From NCBI GenBank assembly GCA_937981765.1, contig CALJOM010000002.1, positions 248,001 to 312,000 of the forward strand: a stretch of 64,000 bases of DNA, read 5' to 3'. The notes under the pieces were generated by a model that did not search any database, was not told the origin of the DNA, and saw nothing but the letters and a program-made list of their open reading frames with translations. Of the stretch, positions 54,005 to 62,764 are shown piece after piece. The position numbers were made by a program, and so were the translations under genes. The number at the start of each line of letters is the position of its first letter. Positions within the stretch are counted from its first letter, which is position 1. The DNA comes from an uncultured Bacteroidales bacterium. GTDB taxonomy: Bacteria > Bacteroidota > Bacteroidia > Bacteroidales > Salinivirgaceae.

Positions 54005-57000
54005 ATGAAACGAAATTTAACACTGTCGTTGCTGCTTTTGGCGGGCATTGCTTTTTCAAATACCGAAGAATCAAGGCTATTAAGATTTCCCACAGTATTT
54101 GGGGAGCAATTGATATTTACCTACGCCGGCGATCTTTATAGCGTTTCGCTTCAGGGCGGAATTGCTCGAAAACTCACCTCGCATGTAGGTTATGAAATGT
54201 TTCCGCGGTTTTCGCCCGATGGAAAAACAGTGGCTTTTACCGGTCAATATGATGGAAACACCGAAGTTTTCACCATACCTGCTACAGGTGGAGTTCCCCG
54301 GCGATTAACAGTTACCGCTACCCTCGAAAGGGATGATGTTGCTGACCGAATGGGCCCCAACAACATTGTTATGACCTGGACTCCGGATGGTAAATTTATC
54401 GTTTACCGATCGCGTAAACAGAGTTTTAATAGTTTTATTGGTAACCTGTTTATGGTTCCTGCAGAAGGCGGCATGAGCACTGAAATCCCACTAACCGATG
54501 GTGGGTTTTGTTCCTTTTCTCCCGACGGTAAAAAATTAGCCTTTAATCATATTTTCAGAGAGTTTAGAACATGGAAGTACTACAAAGGTGGAATGGCCGA
54601 CGATATCCGGATTTTTGACTTTGACACCAAACAAATCACAAACATAACCCAAAATCCCGCTCAGGACATTTTTCCCATGTGGATCGGCGATGAGATTTTT
54701 TATGTATCGGATCGCGATAGAACAGCCAATTTGTTTGTTTATAACACAAAAACCAATGTTACTGAAAAGGTTACCAACTTTACAGATTATGATGTTAAAT
54801 TTCCTTCGCACGACAAGAATACCATTGTGTTTGAAAAAGGAGGCTATATTTTCGCATTCGATGTAAAATCCCGAAATACCCGTAAAATTCCCATAACCAT
54901 TGTCGTCGACCAGATTTATGGACGCAATAAATGGAACGATGCTTCAAAACGAATTACTAATTATTCCCTCTCTCCCAACGGTGAACGGATAGTATTTAGC
55001 GCACGTGGAGACATTTTTACGGTTCCTTCCGAAAAAGGAATTACACGAAACCTGACCAATAGCTCTGGAGCTCACGATCGGGAAGCAGTTTGGTCGCCCG
55101 ATGGAAAGTGGATAGCCTTTCTCTCTGACAAAACCGGTGAATATGAAATTTACATTCAACAACACGATGGTTCAACGCCAGCGCAACAAATAACTTCGGG
55201 AGGCAACACCTATCTGTATGGATTGTTATGGTCTTCAGACAGTAAAAAACTTCTTTTTAACGACCGTAAAAGTCGCTTACGCATAGTTGACATTGAAACC
55301 CGAAAAATTACCGAAGTAGCTACCGGAAAATATAGTTTGATATATAGTTACGCTTGGTCGCCCGATGGACAATGGATTACCTATTCAGCCAACGACGAAA
55401 ACCATTTTTCGATTATCTATATCTATCATGTTCCAACTCAAACCACCAAACCGGTTACCAATAATTGGTATAGTTCTTACAACCCAATCTTTTCGGCCGA
55501 CGGAAAATATTTGTTGTTTGTTTCGTCGCGCGATTTTAAACCAATTTACAGCGCCACAGAATGGAACCATGCCTATGTTGACATGAACCGGATTTATATT
55601 GTTTTACTCTCGAAAGATACGCCATCTCCCTTTGCACCACAAAATTCAGAAGTTGACTTCAGTTTAGATAAAACTCCAAAATCGACCGAAAAAAAAGAAT
55701 CTGGTAAAAAACTATTGACGCAAAAAACAAACGAACCCACCCCAGAGGTTAAGGTTGCTATTGATTTCGATGAAATTGAAAAACGCATTATATCAATCCC
55801 GACCTCTCCCGGGCAATATTTCAACGTTTATTGTAGCGACGATAAAATATATTACACCTACTCCCGCTATGGACAATCCAAAAATAAGCTAATTCTGTAC
55901 GATCTTAAAAAGCTGCAAGAAATCGATATTGCCGAAGGCGCCGATTTTACCATTTCACCAAACAACAAAAAAATGCTGGTCAACATCGACAATCGATACG
56001 CTGTAATCGATCTTCCCAATACAAAAATAAATCTGGAAAAATTTGTCGATTTAAGTAACATGAAGCTATGGACTGACTACCGTCAAGAATGGAAACAGAT
56101 TTATGACGAAAGCTGGCGGCATATGCGAGATTTTTTCTATGTTGAGAATATGCATGGAGTTGACTGGAAAGCCATGCATGCTAAATATGCCGAATTGTTA
56201 CCATATGTGAACCATAGGAACGATCTTACCTACATTATTGGTGAATTAATTGGAGAACTCAATGCCGGACATGCCTATGTAAACAGTGGTGATCGTCCCG
56301 AACCCGAGCGAATTAAACTTGGGTTACTGGGCGCAAAAATCAGTAAAGACCCAGTTAGCGGATATTTTCGAATTGATAAAATTCTGCAAGGGGCAAACTG
56401 GAGTAACAGCCTCTTTTCTCCGCTTCAGGCTGTTGGAGTAAATGCCAAAGAGGGAGAATTTATCATTTCTGTTGACGGTGTTGATTTAAAAAATCATCCC
56501 GATATTTATACTTTCCTCATTGGCAAAGCAGGTAAAACCACAGAACTAACTCTTAACTCAAAACCACAACCATCAGGAAGCCGCAAAGTGTTGGTTACAC
56601 CGATAGATGATGAATCAAAACTCTATTATTTTAACTGGGTACAAAATAACATCCGTAAAGTAAACGAAGCCACTAATGGCCAAGCGGGATATATCCATAT
56701 CCCCGACATGAGCGCAGAGGGATTGAACGAGTTTGTAAAACACTTTTATCCACAGTTAAATAAAAAGGCACTAATTATCGACAACCGTGGAAACGGAGGT
56801 GGCAATGTATCTCCTATGATATTGGAGCGACTTAACCGTAGTGTGTATCGTATGACCATGTGGCGAGGATTCGACACTCCCAGAACTATTCCGGCTCAGA
56901 CTCACCATGGACCTAAGGTAGCCCTTATAAATCAATATTCCGCTTCTGACGGCGATTTGTTTCCCTATGGCTTTCGCAAACTTGGTATTGGACCTATCGT

Positions 57001-57286
57001 TGGAGTTCGCAGTTGGGGAGGTGTGATAGGAATAACCGGCTCGCTTCCGTTTGTCGACGGAGCCGATCTACGCGTACCTCAGTTTACAAGCTACGGCTTC
57101 GATACCGGCGACTGGATTATTGAAGGTTACGGCGTAGACCCAGACATTGAAATTCATAACGATCCCTACCGTGAATACATGGGCGAAGACGCGCAACTTT
57201 CAAAAGCCATTGAGATTGTTATGGAACGTTTGAAGGAATATAAACCACTCCCACCCATACCTAAAGCTCCTGATAGATCAAGGTGA
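54005..57286 (+). CDS. Tricorn-type protease (S41 family) with beta-propeller and PDZ domain
   Basis: The 1093-residue protein has a signal-peptide-like N-terminus (LTLSLLLLAGIAFSN). WD40/PD40-type propeller blades repeat FSPDGKTVAFTG, WTPDGKFIVYRS, FSPDGKKLAFNH, WSPDGKWIAFLSD and WSPDGQWITYSA (about 25-530). A Lys/Thr-rich linker (about 545-590) leads to a second propeller portion. The core domain has WRHMRDFFYVENMHGVDW, a PDZ domain (about 770-870), and the S41 domain with IIDNRGNGGGNVSP and the nucleophile region YSASDGDLFPYGF (S981). Tricorn enzymes degrade oligopeptides; this one is probably periplasmic. It lies near other peptide-handling genes. Confidence 0.93.
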   Translation: MKRNLTLSLLLLAGIAFSNTEESRLLRFPTVFGEQLIFTYAGDLYSVSLQGGIARKLTSHVGYEMFPRFSPDGKTVAFTGQYDGNTEVFTIPATGGVPRRLTVTATLERDDVADRMGPNNIVMTWTPDGKFIVYRSRKQSFNSFIGNLFMVPAEGGMSTEIPLTDGGFCSFSPDGKKLAFNHIFREFRTWKYYKGGMADDIRIFDFDTKQITNITQNPAQDIFPMWIGDEIFYVSDRDRTANLFVYNTKTNVTEKVTNFTDYDVKFPSHDKNTIVFEKGGYIFAFDVKSRNTRKIPITIVVDQIYGRNKWNDASKRITNYSLSPNGERIVFSARGDIFTVPSEKGITRNLTNSSGAHDREAVWSPDGKWIAFLSDKTGEYEIYIQQHDGSTPAQQITSGGNTYLYGLLWSSDSKKLLFNDRKSRLRIVDIETRKITEVATGKYSLIYSYAWSPDGQWITYSANDENHFSIIYIYHVPTQTTKPVTNNWYSSYNPIFSADGKYLLFVSSRDFKPIYSATEWNHAYVDMNRIYIVLLSKDTPSPFAPQNSEVDFSLDKTPKSTEKKESGKKLLTQKTNEPTPEVKVAIDFDEIEKRIISIPTSPGQYFNVYCSDDKIYYTYSRYGQSKNKLILYDLKKLQEIDIAEGADFTISPNNKKMLVNIDNRYAVIDLPNTKINLEKFVDLSNMKLWTDYRQEWKQIYDESWRHMRDFFYVENMHGVDWKAMHAKYAELLPYVNHRNDLTYIIGELIGELNAGHAYVNSGDRPEPERIKLGLLGAKISKDPVSGYFRIDKILQGANWSNSLFSPLQAVGVNAKEGEFIISVDGVDLKNHPDIYTFLIGKAGKTTELTLNSKPQPSGSRKVLVTPIDDESKLYYFNWVQNNIRKVNEATNGQAGYIHIPDMSAEGLNEFVKHFYPQLNKKALIIDNRGNGGGNVSPMILERLNRSVYRMTMWRGFDTPRTIPAQTHHGPKVALINQYSASDGDLFPYGFRKLGIGPIVGVRSWGGVIGITGSLPFVDGADLRVPQFTSYGFDTGDWIIEGYGVDPDIEIHNDPYREYMGEDAQLSKAIEIVMERLKEYKPLPPIPKAPDRSR

Positions 57287-57509
57287 CTAGTTTTTGATAG
57301 AGTAGATTTTTTATAACATAACAGGTGAACCGATTACCCGGGTGGATTTGTCTTTTGTTTCACGGGGAGTGTTTTTCCCAAATTTCCCCTCAATTGAGAG
57401 CTAAATCTCCTATTCAACAAATAATTTTGATTTCCTTTGTGATTTGAAGTAGATATTTAATTATAATTTGAGAGTTTGCATCATTAACCCTGAACTCGAA
57501 CAAGAATAG

Positions 57510-58853
57510 CTATTGCTGTAAAAAAATAGGCCCATCAGTTCCGAGAGGAATACCTACGAGCATCCAAATAACCAGCAATACCCCCCGATGGTTAACATAA
57601 CGATGTAGGGAAGCAAGGAGCTGATTATGGTTCCGATTCCAAACCGATGGTCGAATTTTTGGGCAAAAGTCACTATCAGTGCGAAATAACTCATCATTGG
57701 GGTAATAATATTGGTTACCGAATCTCCGATACGAAACGCAGCTTGGGTAATGGCCGGATGGTATGGCGGATCTATCAGCATTAGCATGGGAATAAATACC
57801 GGTGCCATAATAGCCCATTCCGCTCATGGCTTGTCCCAAATGTTTTGCTTCATCTTTATCGCTGCGAATTGTACCAATAATAATTCCATAAACCGGTCCC
57901 GGAATGAAAAACATCAATAAAATAGCAATAATAATTGCCTTAAAAAACGGAGAATGCAGTATTGACTTAGTTTCGGGGTCGCGGAAAATTCCGTTTTCAG
58001 GGATAACAGCAAGCGAGATTAATGCCAGAAAAACAGAAGCGTTATTCCTGCCCAGCGTAGTCCCTTTTTTCAATGGGTTTTAATTGTTCGATAGCTAATT
58101 TTTCGGTAGTCCCCAGATAAGTGCCCAACCGTTGTTCCACTATCCGTTCGGTTACCCAGGTTTCGATGATAATAATCAGAAAGCTCGATGCCCCCAAAAA
58201 GTAGTAGTTCACTGCTGGATTGACTTCTATTCCCGGCATAATCATTTGTTCTGCTGATTCGGAAATGCCAGAAAGAATTGGGCCAATAGAGCCGATGAAA
58301 AAATTAGCCCCGAAGCCGCCGCTTACCCCGCAAAAGGCTATGGCAAATCCGGCCATGGGTGTCTGCCGAGGGCGTAAAAAATCATTGACCCAAGCGGGAT
58401 AAGAATAATGTATCCGGCTTCGGAGCTCAAATGCGATAAAATTAAGGCAAACACAATAGCCATGGTTATGTATTGTGGGGGAGCACTTAATACCATGGAG
58501 CGTATCAGGATGATGAATAGCCCTGAACCTCCGGCTACTCCAATTCCGATCATGACTAGAATACATAGCCCGATGGTGGAAATCGTAGAAAGTTTTCAAT
58601 TAGATGAGTGTATATCCAGCGGATCCCGTCAGAACTAAGAAGGTTGCGTGCTTTTATAATGGTTCCGTCAACCGGATGCTCTGCCTGAAGATTGAGGGGG
58701 TGTCCAAATCACGATAATAGCACTACCAACAACGCTAGCAATGCAAATAGAGTTGCTGAGTGGGGCAGCCTGTTACCAATGATTTCTACGTAGGCGAGCG
58801 CGCGGGAAAAATTTTTGAAAATTGTGATCTAATCTGACTGAGTTGTATTTCAT
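57510..58853 (-). pseudogene. Decayed AbgT-family transporter (p-aminobenzoyl-glutamate type)
   Basis: AbgT-like protein is spread over all three minus frames. Order: start at 58853; [113 protein letters not shown]; and [14 protein letters not shown]. Lesions: frame breaks near 58795, 58575, 58358, 58065, 58030 and 57585; an in-frame TGA at 58709-58711; and a deletion junction near 57810 that removes roughly 80 residues between GQAMSGMG and AIMAPVFIP. The intact family has about 500 residues and imports p-aminobenzoyl-glutamate or exports sulfonamides. This copy cannot make a full transporter. Confidence 0.9.
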
Positions 58854-58874
58854 AGGCTGAGATTATTACGTTTT

Positions 58875-60614
58875 TTATTGTTTTTCGCCTGGGTAAAGGA
58901 ATTTATCTCCGGTTTGCTCAATAATTACACGCTTCCACTCGTTGCGATATTCGGGATGCTTAGGTTTGGCAGGGAAACCGTATGGATTACGGAGAAATTC
59001 ACCATTTTTTTCTGGCTTTATATTTCCATCGAGATATTTTACCAACAGCCCGTTGCCAAATTCCCGCCACTGATCAACCACCGAATTGGCCATGAAATGG
59101 GAGAAATCGGTCAAAAATTGAATGGCATTTTCGGGATTCTGAGCGTAGAGTAATTGGGCTCCAGTGTCTATGGCGGGGATGTAGCTTGCGTGTTTTTTAT
59201 AAAATTCTTCCTGTTTTTGGCGGATATCGTTGATAACTCGGTCGTAAAAAAGGTAAGAAAAATGGCTCACACGGTTGAATACCCAAAAAGCGGAGGTTTC
59301 TGAATAGGTTAGCAGGTCTCCGTTTCCTTCGGCAAAACAGTGGGGTACGGTGTTAATTCCGCAATAGAAGGGCACATGAACAGTGTGGTTGGCATCGTCG
59401 ACACCATACCAAAGAATGCCTCCGATAGGATTTGGCAACCAGTTTCTCAACTGAGCCACCCAGGAGAAGGCAGTTTGTTGAGTAGCAGTAGTGCGTTCGT
59501 GAAAATATTTTTTTCCTTCGTATTCCCATACCATTGGACGCCATCGGTAGGGTGTGCCATGGGGGCCGGCGCCAACATCCAACGACATGTCTAATTCGGT
59601 ACCTTGAAGATAATCGGCTTTGGCGAGCATCAGATCGCGCGGGGTTAGCTTTCGGTTAGGTTTAACGTAGAGCGGCATTCTTGGCTGGCTGCTTTTTCCC
59701 GTTGCATAATCCCAATACTGAGACATATCGTCGCACATACGGTTAAAAAATGCCCAAACCCTCAAATCGCAAAATCGGGCAGCGTTGAAAGTAAGAGGAT
59801 CGTAGGCATCGCAAAAGCTGAATTCTTCATCCTTACCGTTAAAATAGCCTTTGCTTCTGGCAAAAGAGATAACGTCGTGGGCATAGACATTCTCCACCTG
59901 CGGTTCAAATATTTTGTTCAGATTTTTGGAGCTAATGGATTTTACGCCATCTTCGAGTGGGAATGTTGTTATCCGTGCATGGTTAGCATGGGCGCTAATA
60001 TAACCATCGGGAATGCGAATGGCTACCCACACCGCTCCTCGGCTTAGGTTGTATGTTTTTTTTGTGCTCTTATCGGTTTTGAGATCTACTCCTTTTCCTA
60101 CAATTTCAAGTATCCAGGCTTCGTTAGGATCGGCTATGGAATAGGATTCGCCCTCGCTGTAAAATCCATATTCGGCTGTTAATTCTGCGATAACTTTGAT
60201 GGCTTCGCGGGCGGTTTTAGCCCGTTGAAGCGTTATAAACATTAAACTCCCCCAATCGATAAGCGCAGTGGAGTCGGCCAGTTTTTCTCTTCCGCCAAAA
60301 GTGCTTTCGCCAATAGCTACCTGAAATTCGTTAATGAATCCTACAACTTGGTATGTTTCTCGAGGTTGAGGAATTTCTCCAAGGAGCTTATTTGAACTAC
60401 GGTCGTAAATGGTAATGGTTGAGCCGGAACTCCATTGTGCCCGTGGTCGGAAGTAAAGATTTCCGTAACGCACATGCGAATCGCCTGCGTATGAAATCAT
60501 AGTTGACCCATCGGCACTAGCGCCACGGGTTACAAGGTAGCTGGTGCATGGGAACAGTGAGTTGAGCAAAAATATGTTTCCCAGCACAATCCACAGAATT
60601 TTCTTCGTAGCCAT
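58875..60614 (-). CDS. C69-family dipeptidase
   Basis: The product has 579 residues from the ATG at 60614. The earlier ATG at 60665 lies upstream of the promoter-like element. After a signal peptide, C23 in FPCTSYLVTRGASADGSTM is the N-terminal nucleophile expected in this Ntn-hydrolase family. Other conserved parts are GINEFQVAIGE-like VGFINEFQVAIGESTFGG, EAWILEIVGKG and NHARITTFPL. It probably cleaves dipeptides in the periplasm. It sits 21 nt upstream of the dead AbgT transporter, which may once have imported its products. Confidence 0.93.
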   Translation of the reverse strand: MATKKILWIVLGNIFLLNSLFPCTSYLVTRGASADGSTMISYAGDSHVRYGNLYFRPRAQWSSGSTITIYDRSSNKLLGEIPQPRETYQVVGFINEFQVAIGESTFGGREKLADSTALIDWGSLMFITLQRAKTAREAIKVIAELTAEYGFYSEGESYSIADPNEAWILEIVGKGVDLKTDKSTKKTYNLSRGAVWVAIRIPDGYISAHANHARITTFPLEDGVKSISSKNLNKIFEPQVENVYAHDVISFARSKGYFNGKDEEFSFCDAYDPLTFNAARFCDLRVWAFFNRMCDDMSQYWDYATGKSSQPRMPLYVKPNRKLTPRDLMLAKADYLQGTELDMSLDVGAGPHGTPYRWRPMVWEYEGKKYFHERTTATQQTAFSWVAQLRNWLPNPIGGILWYGVDDANHTVHVPFYCGINTVPHCFAEGNGDLLTYSETSAFWVFNRVSHFSYLFYDRVINDIRQKQEEFYKKHASYIPAIDTGAQLLYAQNPENAIQFLTDFSHFMANSVVDQWREFGNGLLVKYLDGNIKPEKNGEFLRNPYGFPAKPKHPEYRNEWKRVIIEQTGDKFLYPGEKQ

Positions 60615-60637
60615 GGAATTAATTTTTAGTTTTGCGA

Positions 60638-60645
60638 CAAAAATA
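60638..60645 (-). promoter_or_regulatory. Candidate -7 element of the C69 dipeptidase gene
   Basis: On the minus strand the site reads TATTTTTG, matching TAnnTTTG, 23 nt before the start at 60614. Confidence 0.4.
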
Positions 60646-60715
60646 GTCGAAAATTTATATTTCACTAATTTGCTCCAAAAATTGATTATTGTTAACTGTT
60701 TTATGATAAAATTGT

Positions 60716-62596
60716 ATGGAAGCTACTCAAATTTTAAAAGTTTTAATGATTGATGCCGCTACCGGATACTATAAAATTCAACGCTATAAGCTGGGCGATT
60801 TCTTTGGTCCGGTTGATTTAGGAATTCATCTAAGCTACAAGTACAACAGCCTGAATATTGGAACCGGACTTTTGGCCGGTTCGATATTTCCGGGATCAAA
60901 CCGGTTGATATTTTCCGGCATGTCGCCCTGCTGGCACGGCTTTTACATTTCGTCAATGGGAGGAGCTGGTTTGGTTTTCGATAACCTGGGTATTAACTTA
61001 CTGTCGATTCACGGCAAGAGCGCCATTCCATCAATACTTTATCTCAACCGCAATCACGGGGAGGATGTTGAGGTGGAGCTTCTTCCGGTTCGCCGACGGG
61101 AAATTTGGAATTCGGGCCGAAGGGGCGTTTATGCGGTTATGGAGAAAGCCATGGAATATTTTGGGCATCGATACGAAACCGACCCACGTGTTTTGGCTAC
61201 CGGACCAGCATCTATGTATACCGATTTTGGAGCTATTGCTTCTGCGCCGACTAAAGACGGGAAAATCTCGTATGTGGATACTTGGGCCGGACGTGGTGGC
61301 CTGGGAACCAAAATGCTGATGGAACACGGCATAATGGGAATTATCTACGGTGGTACTTACATTGACGATGATTTTCGCGACAGAAAAGTGGCCGATCAAT
61401 GGTTTGAAGATAAATACAACCAGAAAATGGTGGCCAAAAACCTCGAAGCTACCACTAAATATCGTTTCGACCCTAATTTCAACACCGGTGGAACGTTTGG
61501 AGTTAATTTCGCCACTATCGAAGAACGAATAATTGCTTTCAATTATCGTACAATATTTATGACCAAGGAGGAGCGGTTGCGTATTCACCGCAATTTTGTT
61601 GTTGACCACTATCTGAAGCAGTTTAACGAAGAAACCATCCAAACCAAACAGCAAAAGACTTGTGGAGAACCTTGCCCAGCGGTTTGTAAAAAGATGCGCG
61701 ACAATTTTAAAAAAGACTACGAACCATACCAAACCATGGGGCCTCTTTGCGGAGTTTTCGACCAACGGGCTGCCGAATTACTGAACCATCACGCCGACAC
61801 TCTAGGTTTCGATGCTATCTCTGTGGGCGGAGTGCTTGCCTGGCTTATGGAGTGCCTGCACGAGGGGTTGCTTGCGCCCGAAGATTTAGGAGTTAGCACA
61901 AAACCTGTATTTACTCCCGAAAATTTTCGCCTGGTGGAAGATTCTATGCACAATGCCCGGTTAGGAGTTGAACTAATAAACCAAATGGTTCAGGAAAACG
62001 GAAAAATTGATCTTTCGCTTGGTGTTCGTCGTTTCGGGCGTCATCTGGCGCGTCAGAAAGGACGTGCTATTCTCGATTGCTTTGTTTTCACCTCTTTTGC
62101 TCGCCGTGGCTGGATGGTCCCTAATCAGTATTGGACCCCAGGTGTGCTCTCCCCAATGGCAATTATGGGTAAATATTATAACCATTACGGAAAAGAATTT
62201 ATCCCTCCCCGTGAACTTGGTCGAATCAATGCCCGGCGAATGATGGCGGAACTCACTTTGGACAATCTCGGTGTATGTCGTTTCCATCGAAGTTGGGCCG
62301 AGGAAATAATGCCCGATATTATTGATAAACTCTTTGGCTTGCGAAACGAATACCTTCAATCGGTGAAACTCATTGCCAGCAGAATTCACAGCCGAAACGC
62401 TTCGGTGTTCTGGGAAAGCCGGCGAAATATTGATTTTGTTTACTACTATTTGAAAAAATTACGCAACGAAGACGGAGTTAATCACCCGGAACTGATCGAA
62501 TGGTTAGCCCGATTTGAGGAAAATTGCACCCAGGCCGCCTTCGATTTCTGGTACGAAATTCACAAAGGTGCTCATGAATTGTTGCGCGAGTTTTAG
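60716..62596 (+). CDS. Aldehyde:ferredoxin oxidoreductase (AOR) family protein
   Basis: The 626-residue cytoplasmic protein has the AOR N-terminal domain (GTGLLAGSIFPGSNRLIFSG, SSMGGAGLVFDNLGINLLSIHG, VLATGPASMYTDFGAI, GRGGLGTKMLMEHG). The C-terminal part carries a 4Fe-4S cysteine set, C316-x3-C320-x3-C324 with C521 in LDNLGVCRFHR. The canonical Pyrococcus AOR spacing is Cx2Cx3C. The family uses a tungsten or molybdenum bis-pyranopterin cofactor and oxidises aldehydes or related substrates, reducing ferredoxin. The substrate here is unknown. The cofactor pathway is not in the window. A methionine at codon 11 is an alternative start. Confidence 0.9.
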   Translation: MEATQILKVLMIDAATGYYKIQRYKLGDFFGPVDLGIHLSYKYNSLNIGTGLLAGSIFPGSNRLIFSGMSPCWHGFYISSMGGAGLVFDNLGINLLSIHGKSAIPSILYLNRNHGEDVEVELLPVRRREIWNSGRRGVYAVMEKAMEYFGHRYETDPRVLATGPASMYTDFGAIASAPTKDGKISYVDTWAGRGGLGTKMLMEHGIMGIIYGGTYIDDDFRDRKVADQWFEDKYNQKMVAKNLEATTKYRFDPNFNTGGTFGVNFATIEERIIAFNYRTIFMTKEERLRIHRNFVVDHYLKQFNEETIQTKQQKTCGEPCPAVCKKMRDNFKKDYEPYQTMGPLCGVFDQRAAELLNHHADTLGFDAISVGGVLAWLMECLHEGLLAPEDLGVSTKPVFTPENFRLVEDSMHNARLGVELINQMVQENGKIDLSLGVRRFGRHLARQKGRAILDCFVFTSFARRGWMVPNQYWTPGVLSPMAIMGKYYNHYGKEFIPPRELGRINARRMMAELTLDNLGVCRFHRSWAEEIMPDIIDKLFGLRNEYLQSVKLIASRIHSRNASVFWESRRNIDFVYYYLKKLRNEDGVNHPELIEWLARFEENCTQAAFDFWYEIHKGAHELLREF

Positions 62597-62711
62597 ACAC
62601 AATCTTCTAAAGTTCCAATTACCGGTCTGAATCCTGCAAGCTCGTTTTTTAAGCTTTCAACATTACGAGTAACATTTATTATGTGCGGATTTTTTGATTT
62701 TTTATTAAAAG

Positions 62712-62749
62712 CGATTATCTTGTAATCGAAAAAATGATTATAATATAAT
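62712..62749. promoter_or_regulatory. Two tandem palindromes GATTA-N5-TAATC, candidate operator
   Basis: GATTA-TCTTG-TAATC (62712-62726) and GATTA-TAATA-TAATC (62735-62749) share identical half-sites and spacer length, with centres 23 bp apart. The second is a perfect 15-bp palindrome around a central A. They end 15 nt before the dnaE-type start codon, where a repressor would block transcription. Confidence 0.6.
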
Positions 62750-62764
62750 CAAAAACTACGCCCT

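Noticed and set aside
62596-62700. Minus-strand open stretch ending ELAGFRPVIGTLEDCV just after the AOR gene
   Set aside because: It looks protein-like, but an in-frame TAA precedes it after about 34 codons and there is no start codon. It may be a gene remnant, but I cannot support it.
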